DNA of 36,602 bases, from assembly GCA_021734105.1 (NCBI GenBank), contig JAIPJP010000001.1, positions 1 to 36,602 on the forward strand, read 5' to 3'. This document shows positions 22,445 to 31,517 of the stretch, one piece after another (position 1 is the first letter of the stretch; every line of letters starts with the position of its first letter). The notes under the pieces are model-generated. The model was given only the letters and a program-made list of their open reading frames with translations, searched no databases and was not told the origin of the DNA. A program made the translations under genes and the position numbers. Source of the stretch: Candidatus Woesearchaeota archaeon (GTDB lineage: Archaea; Nanobdellota; Nanobdellia; Woesearchaeales; SKGA01).

Positions 22445-24259
22445 TTATTCAACAGTCACAGACTTAGCTAGATTTCTTGGTTTATCAACATTGCATCCTC
22501 GTAAGACTGCGATATGATATGCGAGTAGTTGTAAAGGAATAACTGCAAGAATTGCGCTTAGAGAATAACGTGATTGAGGAATAAATATTATATTTTCACT
22601 TAAATGTTGTACCTGCGCATCTCCTTTTGTTGCAATGATAATTAACTTTCCGTTTCTTGCTTTAACTTCTTGCATGTTAGAGATTATTTTTTCATAGGTG
22701 AGTGAGTCTTTTATCGCAATACAGATTGTTGGCAAATTCTTATCAATGAGTGCTATAGGTCCATGTTTCATTTCTGCAGCGGGATAGCCTTCTGCATGAA
22801 TGTAACTTACTTCTTTAAGTTTGAGCGCGCCTTCAAGTGCTATTGGATAATGAATTCCCCGTCCTAAATATAATGCGTTCTTACTGGCGCTAAATTTTTT
22901 TGCAATTGTTTGAATATTTTTTTCTGTTCCTAAAACATCCATGATGAGCTTTGGTAATTCTTGTACATCTCGTATCATTTCTTTTATTTTTTTATCGCTA
23001 AGCGTATTCCTCTCTTTTGCAAAATGCGCTGTAAGAAGATAAAGAACTACAACTTGTGTAGTGAATGCTTTGGTTGATGCAACGCCAATTTCAGGTCCTG
23101 CGCGAGTATACAAAACAATATCGCTTTCTCTTGCAATGGTTGAATCCATAACGTTACAAATGCTATATACTTTCGCTCCTTTCTTTTTTGCTTCGCGTAG
23201 AGCTGCAAGTGTATCTGCTGTTTCTCCACTTTGACTAATTGCTAGTACAAGTGTGTTTGGTTCTATGATGGGGTCGCGATAACGAAATTCAGATGCATAT
23301 TCTACTTCAACAGGAAGTTTTGCTAACCCTTCAAGTAGAAATTCTCCAACGATTCCCGCATGCCACGAAGTTCCGCAGGCAATGATGATTATTCTTTTTA
23401 TGGTTGTGGTATTAGCAAGTTCAGGTAGAAATACTACTTCATTTTTTATTCTTCCTCGTATTGCTTGTTTTATTTTTTCTGGTTGTTCATAAATTTCTTT
23501 TAGCATAAAATGTGGATATCCTTCTTTTTCTGCAGTTTGCACATCCCACGTTATTTCTTTAACTTGTTTAGTGATTTCTTTTTTAGTATCTACCTCTTGA
23601 ATGTGTAGTTGGTCATTAATGATTGCAATTTCTCCATCTTCAAGATGTATAATTTTTCTAGTGTGCGTTAAGAGTGCAGGAATATCTGATGAAAGAACAT
23701 ATTCCTTTTTGCCAATTCCAATAACTAGTGGTGATCCTTTTCTGGCCGCTATAAGTTTATTATTTTTGGTATTACTAACAACAATTGCAAAGCTACCTTC
23801 TACTTCTTGTAGTGTTTCTCTGACGCTGTCAATAAATTTTTTTCCTGTGTTAAGATGATAGAATATGAGTTTGGGAATTATTTCAGAATCTGTTTCAGAA
23901 TAAATGTCTTGCAATTCATATTTTTCTTGCAGTTCTTTATAATTTTCAATAATGCCATTATGGACTACGGCGATGGTTTCATCTGTGGAGGTGTGTGGGT
24001 GTGCGTTTTCTTTTGTAACGCTTCCATGTGTTGCCCATCGCGTATGTCCAATAGCACTTTTGGTTGGTGTTGTATAGTGAGAATTATTTGGTTGAGGAAC
24101 AGAATATGTTTCTTTAATGATGAGATGCTCTTGATTGTCTTGTTGTTTGGCTGCAATACCCCATGAGTCATATCCTCTATATTCTAGTTGTTTAAGCCCT
24201 TCTAAAACAATAACTAGTGCATCGTCTCGCCAGCCGTGATAAGCAAATATTCCACACAT
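22445..24259 (-). CDS. glmS: Glutamine--fructose-6-phosphate aminotransferase
   Basis: 604 residues; makes glucosamine-6-phosphate from fructose-6-phosphate and glutamine for amino-sugar and glycan precursors. From the ATG at 24259 the protein begins MCGIFAY, so Cys2 becomes the N-terminal nucleophile after Met removal; the 16 residues added by longer starts would destroy this. The Ntn glutaminase domain (GHTRWATHG, HNGIIENY, SETDSEII) covers 1-230. Two SIS domains (about 280-600) include CGTSWHAG, SQSGETADTLAAL and GYPAAEMKHGPIALID. It ends KSVTVE, as is typical. Confidence 0.97.
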   Translation of the reverse strand: MCGIFAYHGWRDDALVIVLEGLKQLEYRGYDSWGIAAKQQDNQEHLIIKETYSVPQPNNSHYTTPTKSAIGHTRWATHGSVTKENAHPHTSTDETIAVVHNGIIENYKELQEKYELQDIYSETDSEIIPKLIFYHLNTGKKFIDSVRETLQEVEGSFAIVVSNTKNNKLIAARKGSPLVIGIGKKEYVLSSDIPALLTHTRKIIHLEDGEIAIINDQLHIQEVDTKKEITKQVKEITWDVQTAEKEGYPHFMLKEIYEQPEKIKQAIRGRIKNEVVFLPELANTTTIKRIIIIACGTSWHAGIVGEFLLEGLAKLPVEVEYASEFRYRDPIIEPNTLVLAISQSGETADTLAALREAKKKGAKVYSICNVMDSTIARESDIVLYTRAGPEIGVASTKAFTTQVVVLYLLTAHFAKERNTLSDKKIKEMIRDVQELPKLIMDVLGTEKNIQTIAKKFSASKNALYLGRGIHYPIALEGALKLKEVSYIHAEGYPAAEMKHGPIALIDKNLPTICIAIKDSLTYEKIISNMQEVKARNGKLIIIATKGDAQVQHLSENIIFIPQSRYSLSAILAVIPLQLLAYHIAVLRGCNVDKPRNLAKSVTVE

Positions 24260-24282
24260 AACTTTAATTATTGGCGCGTTCC

Positions 24283-24293
24283 TTATTAAACAC
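24283..24293 (-). promoter_or_regulatory. TATA box for glmS (leaderless)
   Basis: GTGTTTAATAA on the minus strand is centred about 28 bases before the ATG at 24259 and supports that start. Confidence 0.5.
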
Positions 24294-24338
24294 TTGAGTA
24301 GAAACAATCAGGAAGATACTTCTAGGTTTTTATATATC

Positions 24339-24563
24339 TCAAAGCGTGATGGTTACTTCAAAACTTAGCGCGTCGTGTTTACAAGAATTAATACATAATC
24401 CGCAGTCTGTACATTTATCAATATCAACACTGAGTTTATCTTCTCGCGTAAGTGCACCAGTTGGACAAATTTCTACGCAGCCTTCGCATGCGCCGCCGCA
24501 TCCACAACTTTTGCACGCGCCTTCTTGCCAACAACATTTTTCATAATCAATTTTTATGGTCAT
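24339..24563 (-). CDS. Ferredoxin-like 2[4Fe-4S] protein with extra Cys-rich insert
   Basis: 74 residues. The first cluster region (KCCWQEGACKSCGCGGACEGCVEICPTGAL) is unusually rich: beyond a CxxC-type set it holds C9/C10, C15, C18, C20 and C24. The second is standard (DKCTDCGLCINSCKHDAL). It is probably an electron carrier. The ATG at 24563 was chosen because GTGGAG precedes it; the frame is open upstream to 24650, adding a non-ferredoxin segment. An inverted repeat lies at 24641-24666. Confidence 0.85.
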   Translation of the reverse strand: MTIKIDYEKCCWQEGACKSCGCGGACEGCVEICPTGALTREDKLSVDIDKCTDCGLCINSCKHDALSFEVTITL

Positions 24564-24640
24564 GTTATGTTCTCCACAAAAGTTGCTGCGAAGTTTTTCT
24601 TTCTCGCTCTGCTCGAATTTTTCATCGCCTAACATGTTTA

Positions 24641-24666
24641 TTTTGCACAACTCGTGTTGTACAAAA
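24641..24666. repeat. Inverted repeat between ABCE1 and ferredoxin genes
   Basis: TTTTG-C-ACAAC and GTTGT-A-CAAAA pair around TCGT, with one mismatch (10 of 11 positions). It is not followed by a T-run on the minus strand, so an operator or processing site is as likely as a terminator. Confidence 0.4.
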
Positions 24667-24716
24667 TTTGTTTGGCTTATTGTTCTTTAAGGCAGCAGTT
24701 CTTTTGTTTGTGCTGT

Positions 24717-26480
24717 TTACCCGTAATATAGTTTTCCACTATTTTTTTGTTCCTTGTCTTTTTGACTTTCTGGTTTATTAACACGAGGACGATTGTTTGC
24801 TTCGTCTCGTCGGAAAGTAATATCTAGATCATCAAGAAAGTTATTCATACCTTCTGCCATGCCGTATGGTCCTGTTGCGAGCCCTTTTATTGCTGGTTCT
24901 CCTTGAAAGACTAACAGTCGTTTAGAAATATAATCTATAAAAAGTAAGTCGTGATCTACAACTAATGCGCTTGCTCGTTTGACATCCATCATGGTCGCTA
25001 TGACTTTAGAAAGTGCGAGTCGTTGTTCAACATCAAGGTATGCGCTTGGCTCATCAAGGAAGTAAAGATGTGCATCTTCGGCGAGTGTTTTAGCTATGGT
25101 TACTCGTTGTAATTCTCCGCCTGAGAGTTCATTAAGTTGTAAATCTAAAAGTGGTTCAATGGACAATGGTTTGATAAGTTGTAAATCGTATTTGAGTGCA
25201 TCTTTAAGATAAAGTCGAACAATTTCATCACTACTTTCAATATATTGTGGTTTATAGGCAATTTTTAATTCAGGAATGGTTTCTACAACGTTAAGTTTAA
25301 TGTCGTTTTCTTTTTTACTGGCGCCAACTAATGATTTTACTAAGCTTGTTTTACCAATGCCATTCTCTCCTAAAATTCCTACAACATCATTTCTGTAAAC
25401 AATTCCATTACTTGCGCCAAAGGTAAAATCTCCTAATTGTTGTTCGAATGCTTTCCACTCGACGAGTTTATGTATAGAGGTAATGTTTTCATCAGGATGT
25501 GTTTCAAACATAATTTCATGGTCTCGGAAGCGAACATTTTCTTCTCGAAGATACCCTGAAAGATACGTGTTAATGCCGTTTTTCGTTGCTTTAAGACTAC
25601 TCACAATACCATACGCAGATTCCTTACCATAGACTAAATGTACAAAATCTGTTAAGTAATCAAGAATAATTAAATCGTGTTCAATAACAATGACTGCGGT
25701 ATTTTCATCAGCAAGCTGCCGAATAAATTTTGCAACTTTGAGTCGTTGTTTAATATCTAAGTATGATGTTGGCTCATCAAAGAAATACACGTTTGCTTTT
25801 TTTAGAACGCATGCAGCGATGGTTACTCGTTGTAACTCACCACCGGATACTTGTTTGATGTCTCTATCTAAAATTGGTGTTAAATCAAGCATGGAGGTAA
25901 TTTCTTCGAATGCGTTTTTCTCATCTACTTTATGGAGTAAATCTGAAACTTTGCCGTCAAAATTCTTAGGAATGAGTTCTATTTGTTGTGGTTTATAAGA
26001 AATAGTGATCTCGTTTTTTGCGAGTTTTTCGAAATAGGCTTGCGCCTCTGTTCCTTTAAAATAATCTATTAAATCACGATAGGTACTTGTTTTTTCATAA
26101 TTTTCAAAGTTGGGTTTTAAAACGCCTGCGAGTATTTTCATCGCAGTTGACTTTCCAATGCCGTTTCGTCCGAGAAGGCCGACGACTTTGCCAAAGACTG
26201 GCACGGGCAGATTATAAAGTGAGAATTGATTCTCGCCATAGCGATGTATTGCGGTATCATTAAGTGCTTCTGGCAAATTGATAATGTCAAGTGCTTTATA
26301 CGGACAAACTTTTGGGCAGATGCCGCATCCTACGCAGAGGACTTCGTCTATCCAAGCTTTCCCTTCAACAATTTTCATGCATTCATCACCACCTTTGTTT
26401 ATGGGGCATTTTTTGATGCATAATTCATTGCATTCTTCAGGATGACATTTTTTTTTATCTACAATTGCAATTCTGCTCAT
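24717..26480 (-). CDS. abce1: ABCE1/Rli1 ribosome-recycling ATPase
   Basis: 587 residues; splits ribosomes after termination. Two [4Fe-4S] clusters at the N-terminus use C12, C17, C21, C25, C34, C49, C52, C55 and C59-type Cys residues. ABC domain 1 has Walker A GRNGIGKST (104-112) and signature QVSGGELQR with YFFDEPTSYLD. Domain 2 has GENGIGKTS and LNELSGGELQR with YFLDEPSAYLD. The twin hinge glycines and paired D-loops are intact. It is near-universal and single copy in Archaea and Eukarya. A TATA-like CCTTTAAAAAGG lies 30 bases upstream (26504-26515). Confidence 0.98.
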   Translation of the reverse strand: MSRIAIVDKKKCHPEECNELCIKKCPINKGGDECMKIVEGKAWIDEVLCVGCGICPKVCPYKALDIINLPEALNDTAIHRYGENQFSLYNLPVPVFGKVVGLLGRNGIGKSTAMKILAGVLKPNFENYEKTSTYRDLIDYFKGTEAQAYFEKLAKNEITISYKPQQIELIPKNFDGKVSDLLHKVDEKNAFEEITSMLDLTPILDRDIKQVSGGELQRVTIAACVLKKANVYFFDEPTSYLDIKQRLKVAKFIRQLADENTAVIVIEHDLIILDYLTDFVHLVYGKESAYGIVSSLKATKNGINTYLSGYLREENVRFRDHEIMFETHPDENITSIHKLVEWKAFEQQLGDFTFGASNGIVYRNDVVGILGENGIGKTSLVKSLVGASKKENDIKLNVVETIPELKIAYKPQYIESSDEIVRLYLKDALKYDLQLIKPLSIEPLLDLQLNELSGGELQRVTIAKTLAEDAHLYFLDEPSAYLDVEQRLALSKVIATMMDVKRASALVVDHDLLFIDYISKRLLVFQGEPAIKGLATGPYGMAEGMNNFLDDLDITFRRDEANNRPRVNKPESQKDKEQKNSGKLYYG

Positions 26481-26766
26481 AATAAGATAAGAAAAGAAGA
26501 AGACCTTTTTAAAGGTTATGTGCCTACATCTTTGAGGTGATCAAGAGCATGGCCTTGAAGAAAAACTGCATTTGAGCATTTTGAAGCTTAAGCTGAGAGC
26601 TTATTGCGAGCATGCAGAATTATTTGCTGGGCAGAGCGCGCAATAAACCTTCGCTGTTGCCAGTTATTTTTTTTCGAGCGGAATGAGGATAAAACTTCGT
26701 AGCAGTTGTCGCATTATAAACAAATAACAATGTTCATAAATCGTTACCTATTTCACTCTTTTACTC
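26481..26766. other. Divergent gap with long inverted repeat
   Basis: No gene is seen. TTATTGCG (26601-26608) and CGCAATAA (26639-26646) form an 8-bp stem enclosing a 30-base loop that can pair AGCA/TGCT internally. TTATAAAC near 26714 and TTCATAAATC near 26732 are candidate TATA boxes for the plus-strand gene at 26767. Confidence 0.4.
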
Positions 26767-28269
26767 ATGGCCAAAAAAGAAACTGCTGATACTGTTGGCA
26801 AAAAGAAAGGCAAGAAACCTACGTATGGTCAGGGAAATAAGTCGTGGAAATTCTTTGATATTGGAGAACCTGATTATTTAGTGTATTCGATGTATAGTAA
26901 AGGTGACGCGCTGGGCGTTCCTAATCTGGATGTTACTCCTTTACTTGTTGAGCAAGAGCCTTTTATTACAGCGTCCTATAAAGGTAAAGGTACGAAGTTT
27001 GGCAATATTACTTCATTTAAAGTTGTCCGCGATTCCTTTGCTATTGCAAAGGCTGCTAAAACGCATAAAAAATCTTTTCAAATTATTCCTGTATCTAATC
27101 AAAGTTCTACTATTGATAAAGCGTTTAATATCGCTGCAACAATTCGCAGCCCAGTGCGTTCTGATTTAGAAGACTCTATTAAAAATATGCTTCGAGGAGA
27201 TGTTGCGCAGCATTGTGTTGTCCCAGCAATACAACGACTACCTCTTCTTGAGCATTACAAAGTTGTTGATGCAATTCTTCCAAAACCAACATTTACTACT
27301 TCTTCACCTGCTGAAATTCTTATTAAGGGAAAAGGCGAGTATGAAAAAATTTGCTGGCTTGACTGGGGTTTTGACGTATCGCAAAATTGTTTTGCAACCA
27401 TGCTTCCTGATGGTCGTTATAGTCGGGAAGGTCGTTGCACGTATTGTTATGCGGAGTATATGAATGGTAAACCGGTCACGTCAGGTCTTAAAAATATTTC
27501 TCGCAAAAATTTTAGAAAAGAATTACGTGAGAAATTAGAAGGTGACGGCCCGCATTTTATTCGAAGTGGTCAGCGCGTTGAAAATCTTATTCCTGCATCA
27601 ATGAAAGTATGGCCTGGTTTTGTTGATAATTTACCTATCGTGCTTGAAGAAATTATTCGTGCAAAACATGAAGGAAAAAAGATAGCTGTTGCATTTCCAA
27701 CAAAAGTAGTGGAGTATGACGAAAAACTTGCACAATTATTTATTGACGCAAATGTAACGCTTCTTGGTAGTATTGGCTACGAAGCGCTTGAAGAAAATGT
27801 GGTACGCATGGGCGCAACAACGCAGGCACGTTTAGATGGCTTACTGCAATACGCTCGTGCTGGTGTTCGCGCTGCACCTTATGTTCTTACTGATGTAACA
27901 AGAAGTATGGAGTATTTGCAGGATGAAGCAAAGCTCGCTATTGATTTTTACAAAGCGCATAGAGCTGAGCTTGCTGGTTTACAATTTCTTGACGCAAGAA
28001 TCACCAAAAAGAAGGATGCGCCAATTATTGCGGGTAACGAATGGGAAGATCTAAAGACATCTAAAACAGGACAACTTAATTTTTTCACCACGCCCCGTTA
28101 TCATCTCACAGGCAACGGTCATTTGGCGGCAAATGTTGTGCATCAAGAGTTCTTAGACCTCGTGGGTAACAACCGTGAAGGCTTTCGTTTATGCTATACG
28201 CATAGCAAGGAAAAGAAGAATAAATGCGGCGCGTGCTTTATGGAAGCCACACGCAAAGAGTTTATTTAA
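26767..28269 (+). CDS. Putative radical-SAM-like protein with atypical cysteine spacing
   Basis: 500 residues, family not firmly recognised. A Lys-rich N-terminus and ~170 residues of unassigned domain precede a barrel-like region. Cys208, Cys224 and Cys227 lie as CX15CX2C (QNCFATML...GRCTYCYAEYMN), with Cys196 just before. Later text (VRMGATTQARLDGLLQYARAGVRAAPYVLTDV) matches the late strands of radical-SAM barrels, where a substrate-handling R-L helix and an A-G-V strand occur. A C-terminal CX10CX2C (C476, C487, C490) could hold an auxiliary Fe-S cluster. Distant relation to spore-photoproduct-lyase or Elp3-type proteins is possible. Confidence 0.6.
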   Translation: MAKKETADTVGKKKGKKPTYGQGNKSWKFFDIGEPDYLVYSMYSKGDALGVPNLDVTPLLVEQEPFITASYKGKGTKFGNITSFKVVRDSFAIAKAAKTHKKSFQIIPVSNQSSTIDKAFNIAATIRSPVRSDLEDSIKNMLRGDVAQHCVVPAIQRLPLLEHYKVVDAILPKPTFTTSSPAEILIKGKGEYEKICWLDWGFDVSQNCFATMLPDGRYSREGRCTYCYAEYMNGKPVTSGLKNISRKNFRKELREKLEGDGPHFIRSGQRVENLIPASMKVWPGFVDNLPIVLEEIIRAKHEGKKIAVAFPTKVVEYDEKLAQLFIDANVTLLGSIGYEALEENVVRMGATTQARLDGLLQYARAGVRAAPYVLTDVTRSMEYLQDEAKLAIDFYKAHRAELAGLQFLDARITKKKDAPIIAGNEWEDLKTSKTGQLNFFTTPRYHLTGNGHLAANVVHQEFLDLVGNNREGFRLCYTHSKEKKNKCGACFMEATRKEFI

Positions 28270-28273
28270 AAAG

Positions 28274-28455
28274 GTCCAACCAGCTCTGTTTGGAAAAGAC
28301 GTAATTTTCATACTGCAAAGAGCTAGTTTTTAGCTCCGCCAAAAAAATTAACCGACAAACAACACTATTTTACGCTATAAAAGCGTAAAATTTGTTTGTC
28401 TTAAGAGGACTTTTAGGCAGTATATTTAATTATCCTAAACAGAGCTGTCCAACCA
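28274..28455. repeat. Composite inverted-repeat element before secF
   Basis: CAGCTCTGTTT (28281-28291) and AAACAGAGCTG (28437-28447) are perfect 11-base inverted repeats. GTCCAACCA appears as a direct repeat at both edges (28274-28282 and 28447-28455). Inside, GAGCTA/TAGCTC (28320-28336) and a 19-bp hairpin with a CACT bulge (28354-28400) are nested. It may be a structured RNA or a small mobile-type remnant. Confidence 0.5.
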
Positions 28456-28495
28456 TAAGCTTTATTAATGGCTTATTGTTCTTTCACATCTAATC

Positions 28496-29530
28496 ATGGC
28501 GAAATCTCATAAGAAAAAGCGCTTAGAAGCACGTTTTGGAAGTAAACAAAACGCGCAAAAAATAGGTGCGAAAGCTAATTCGAAGGCCAGTTCTGAATTA
28601 GAGAACACCAATTTGCAGGCTACTGCTAAGCGAGGTTTTTATTATACGTATTATAAACAACTTCTTATTATTCCTTTCTTACTTTTAGTTATTGCACTTG
28701 TTGTGCTTGGCGTAAATTATGTGCAAACGGGTACTATTATTAACGGCGATATTACGCTTAGAGGTGGAACGAGTATTATTGTCACACAAGATTTAGCAGA
28801 GCTTGATGGTCTTACTGCTGATGGTATGCAAGCGCAACTTCAAGAGCGTTTTCCCGCTGCAGATTTTGATATTCGTACGCTTCGCCAATTAACGAAAGTT
28901 ACTGGTTTTGAAATTAGCGCCGATATTACTGATGAACAAGATATCGTGGCGTTTCGTTTAGCATTAACCGATATTATTCCAGGCCTTACTAATGATGAAG
29001 TCGGTGAAAACTTAGGTATTAAAGGTGCTTCTATTGGTGCTTCTTTTTTCAAACAAATTTCGTGGGCGCTACTTGCAGCGTTTATCTTAATGGGTATTGT
29101 TATTTTCATTCAATTCAAAGTTCCTATTCCTAGTCTTGCTGTTATTCTTGCAGCATTCTCTGATATTGTTATCACGCTTGCCATTGTTAATATATTGGGA
29201 ATTAAACTTAGTACTGCGGGCGTCGCAGCATTTCTCATGCTTATTGGATATAGTGTTGATACAGATGTATTACTTTCAACAAGGGTGCTTAAGAATAAAT
29301 CAGGAACTGTTTATAGTAGAATTATATCTGCTATGAAAATAGGTCTTACTATGAATATCACAACTCTTGCGGCAGTTACTGTTGGTATGATTGTTTCACA
29401 GTCAGCCACCATTTCTCAAATTATGACTATTCTTTTTATCGGTCTGTGGGTTGATATGATTAATACGTGGATTCAAAATGCTGGCATTCTTCGGTGGTAT
29501 GCAGAAAAAAAAGAGGGTGTTGCTAAATGA
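28496..29530 (+). CDS. secF: Protein translocase subunit SecF
   Basis: 344 residues, one half of the SecDF complex that aids Sec-dependent export. A Lys-rich cytosolic N-terminus precedes helix 1 (about 57-78). The periplasmic-side domain begins NGDITLRGGTSIIV and runs to about 180. Five helices follow, including the conserved IPSLAVILAAFSDIVITLAIVNIL and LMLIGYSVDTDVLLSTR motif. It overlaps secD by ATGA. Archaeal secF-secD order (the reverse of bacteria) is retained. Confidence 0.96.
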   Translation: MAKSHKKKRLEARFGSKQNAQKIGAKANSKASSELENTNLQATAKRGFYYTYYKQLLIIPFLLLVIALVVLGVNYVQTGTIINGDITLRGGTSIIVTQDLAELDGLTADGMQAQLQERFPAADFDIRTLRQLTKVTGFEISADITDEQDIVAFRLALTDIIPGLTNDEVGENLGIKGASIGASFFKQISWALLAAFILMGIVIFIQFKVPIPSLAVILAAFSDIVITLAIVNILGIKLSTAGVAAFLMLIGYSVDTDVLLSTRVLKNKSGTVYSRIISAMKIGLTMNITTLAAVTVGMIVSQSATISQIMTILFIGLWVDMINTWIQNAGILRWYAEKKEGVAK

Positions 29531-31266
29531 GTCGTGCCAAACAACTTTTTGGTAATACGCGTGTTATTCTTCTTATTGTCTTTTTACTTTTATCCCTTGT
29601 TGCTATTCATCCACGTATGGATATGGATGGTGTTGCTATTCGAAGTGTTGAAAAAGATAGTGCTGCAGCGATTGCAAATATGCAAAGTCCGAGTGCTTCT
29701 GGCACGCCAACGAGTCGAGAAGTTTTGCTTTCTATTAATAATAAACCTATTCCTGACGAAGAAACGTATTATGATTTTCTTGCATCTGTTGAGCCTAATA
29801 GAACGCTTTTACTCAAAACAAATAAGGATACCTATCGTTTAACAACCAAGCCGCTTCTTGAAGTTACAACGCTTAATGAAACAGAGTTTGTTGAAGTGAT
29901 TGAGCAAGTGTTTGATAATGAAACAAACACCACGAAAAACACTACTTCCTTTATTGAGCAAAATAAAACTATTACTACTGTTATTGGTACTCAGGATATT
30001 GGTTTAAAGGTGTATCCTGCGCCAACAAATAATATTCAAAAAGGTCTTGATTTGCAAGGTGGTACGAGGGTTTTGCTTGTTCCGCAAGGCGAAGTATCTG
30101 ATGATGAGCTTGATTTAATCATTACTAATTTAGAACAACGTCTTAATGTGTTTGGTTTAAGTGATATTATTGTTCGAAGTGTGAAAGATTTTACTGGTGA
30201 AGTATATGTCCTTGTTGAAATTGCCGGTACAAGTGAAGAAGAAGTTACTGAGTTAGTTTCTAAAGCTGGAAAGTTTGAAGCACAAGTTGGCGATACTGTT
30301 GTATTTAATGGTGAAGATATTAAGAATGTTTGTCGTTCTTCTTCAACAACTTGTTTTGCAGGTATAGATCCAGATCGTGGTTGTGGTCAATTATCTGATG
30401 GTACGTTCACGTGTTCATTTCGATTTTCTATTTCTCTTTCAGCTGATGCAGCGCGTTCAATGGCTGCTGCAACAGAGGACTTAGCTGTAATATATACTGG
30501 CGAGGTGACTAGTGATGGTTATCTTTCAGAAAACATCACGCTTCTTTTAGACGATGAAGAAGTTGATTCGTTGCGTATTGGCGAAGATCTTAAAGGTAAT
30601 GTCGTAACCGATATTAGTATTTCTGGTAGTGGTAGCGGTTCTAGTGAGCAAGCAGCAGCAATTGATGCGTTGGCTAATATGAAACAATTACAAACTTATT
30701 TGAGTACGGGCAGTCTTCCAGTGAGTTTGGAGATTATTGAATCTGCAACTATTAGTCCTGTGCTTGGTGAAGAGTTTATTGATAATGCAATGCTTGTTGG
30801 CGGTCTTGCTATTCTCGCGGTTGTGTTCATCATTGTTATTCGTTACAAAAAAATTACTATTGCGCTTCCAGCAATTATTGCTATGCTTTCTGAAGTGATT
30901 ATCTTGCTTGGTTTTGCTTCTGTTATTGGTTGGCGTCTTGATCTTGCTGCAATTGCAGGGATTATTATTGCAGTAGGTACTGGTGTTGATGATCAAATTG
31001 TTATTATTGATGAAACGCTTGCGCAACGAGATTCTACTAAGATGTTGTCTTGGTTGCAAAAATTAAAGCGTGCTTTTTTTATTATTATGACTGCGTACTT
31101 TACAACCGTTGTTGCTATGCTTCCGCTTTGGTGGAGTGGCGCTGGTCTTCTTAAGGGTTTTGCGTTAACCACGATTGCAGGGGTCACTATTGGTGTTCTT
31201 ATTACGCGTCCTGCTTTTGCAAAAATATTAGAAGTTTTATTTAGTAAAAAATCTGATGATAATTAG
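29527..31266 (+). CDS. secD: Protein translocase subunit SecD
   Basis: 579 residues. After helix 1 there is an inserted PDZ-like segment (VEKDSAAAIANMQSPSASGTPTSREVLLSINNKPIPDEETY). The SecD P1 domain carries the signature QKGLDLQGGTRVLL and the ferredoxin-like LEQRLNVFGLSDIIVRSV. Five C-terminal helices include LPAIIAMLSEVIILLGFASVIGW and the conserved GTGVDDQIVIIDETL. The gene overlaps secF by 4 bases. It closes the operon. Confidence 0.96.
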   Translation: MSRAKQLFGNTRVILLIVFLLLSLVAIHPRMDMDGVAIRSVEKDSAAAIANMQSPSASGTPTSREVLLSINNKPIPDEETYYDFLASVEPNRTLLLKTNKDTYRLTTKPLLEVTTLNETEFVEVIEQVFDNETNTTKNTTSFIEQNKTITTVIGTQDIGLKVYPAPTNNIQKGLDLQGGTRVLLVPQGEVSDDELDLIITNLEQRLNVFGLSDIIVRSVKDFTGEVYVLVEIAGTSEEEVTELVSKAGKFEAQVGDTVVFNGEDIKNVCRSSSTTCFAGIDPDRGCGQLSDGTFTCSFRFSISLSADAARSMAAATEDLAVIYTGEVTSDGYLSENITLLLDDEEVDSLRIGEDLKGNVVTDISISGSGSGSSEQAAAIDALANMKQLQTYLSTGSLPVSLEIIESATISPVLGEEFIDNAMLVGGLAILAVVFIIVIRYKKITIALPAIIAMLSEVIILLGFASVIGWRLDLAAIAGIIIAVGTGVDDQIVIIDETLAQRDSTKMLSWLQKLKRAFFIIMTAYFTTVVAMLPLWWSGAGLLKGFALTTIAGVTIGVLITRPAFAKILEVLFSKKSDDN

Positions 31267-31405
31267 AGTATAATTGATAAAATAATAATTTGATTGTTTT
31301 TAATGGTGTAAATTAATCTCCGTCCTCGCGGTAAATTAAGTTTCCAAAGATTATCTACTTCCTATTCTTTTGGGATGAGTTGTTCAGTGTCTGGCTAACC
31401 AGTAT

Positions 31406-31419
31406 CTTTTTAAATAAAA
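31406..31419 (+). promoter_or_regulatory. TATA-like box of tRNA-Val
   Basis: CTTTTTAAATAAAA is centred about 32 bases before the mature tRNA 5' end. A small hairpin CTGG/CCAG (31391-31402) precedes it. Confidence 0.5.
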
Positions 31420-31443
31420 AAGAAGTCACGTTTGTATAGTTTT

Positions 31444-31517
31444 GAGGCTATGGTCTAGCTCGGTATGACGTCCGCTTGACTTGCGGAAGATCCCCAGTTC
31501 AAATCTGGGTAGCCTCA
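31444..31517 (+). tRNA. tRNA-Val (anticodon GAC)
   Basis: A full cloverleaf is visible: acceptor GAGGCTA (31444-31450) / TAGCCTC (31510-31516) with discriminator A; D arm GTC...GAC; anticodon stem TCCGC/GCGGA with loop TTGACTT, giving GAC; and T arm CCCAG-TTCAAAT-CTGGG. CCA is not encoded. No intron. The 3' 11 bases recur twice downstream (31572 and 31663). Valine identity is inferred from the GAC anticodon and A73. Confidence 0.93.

Noticed and set aside
24260-24307. Longer GlmS start at 24307
   Set aside because: It would bury the nucleophilic Cys2; a TATA box supports ATG 24259.
26540-26577. Eight-codon ATG frame (MALKKNCI) after TTGAGGTGATC
   Set aside because: Too short and with no further support, although the ribosome-like site is good.
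28274-28455. Complete insertion sequence
   Set aside because: Only ~180 bases with no transposase gene; at most a non-autonomous remnant.
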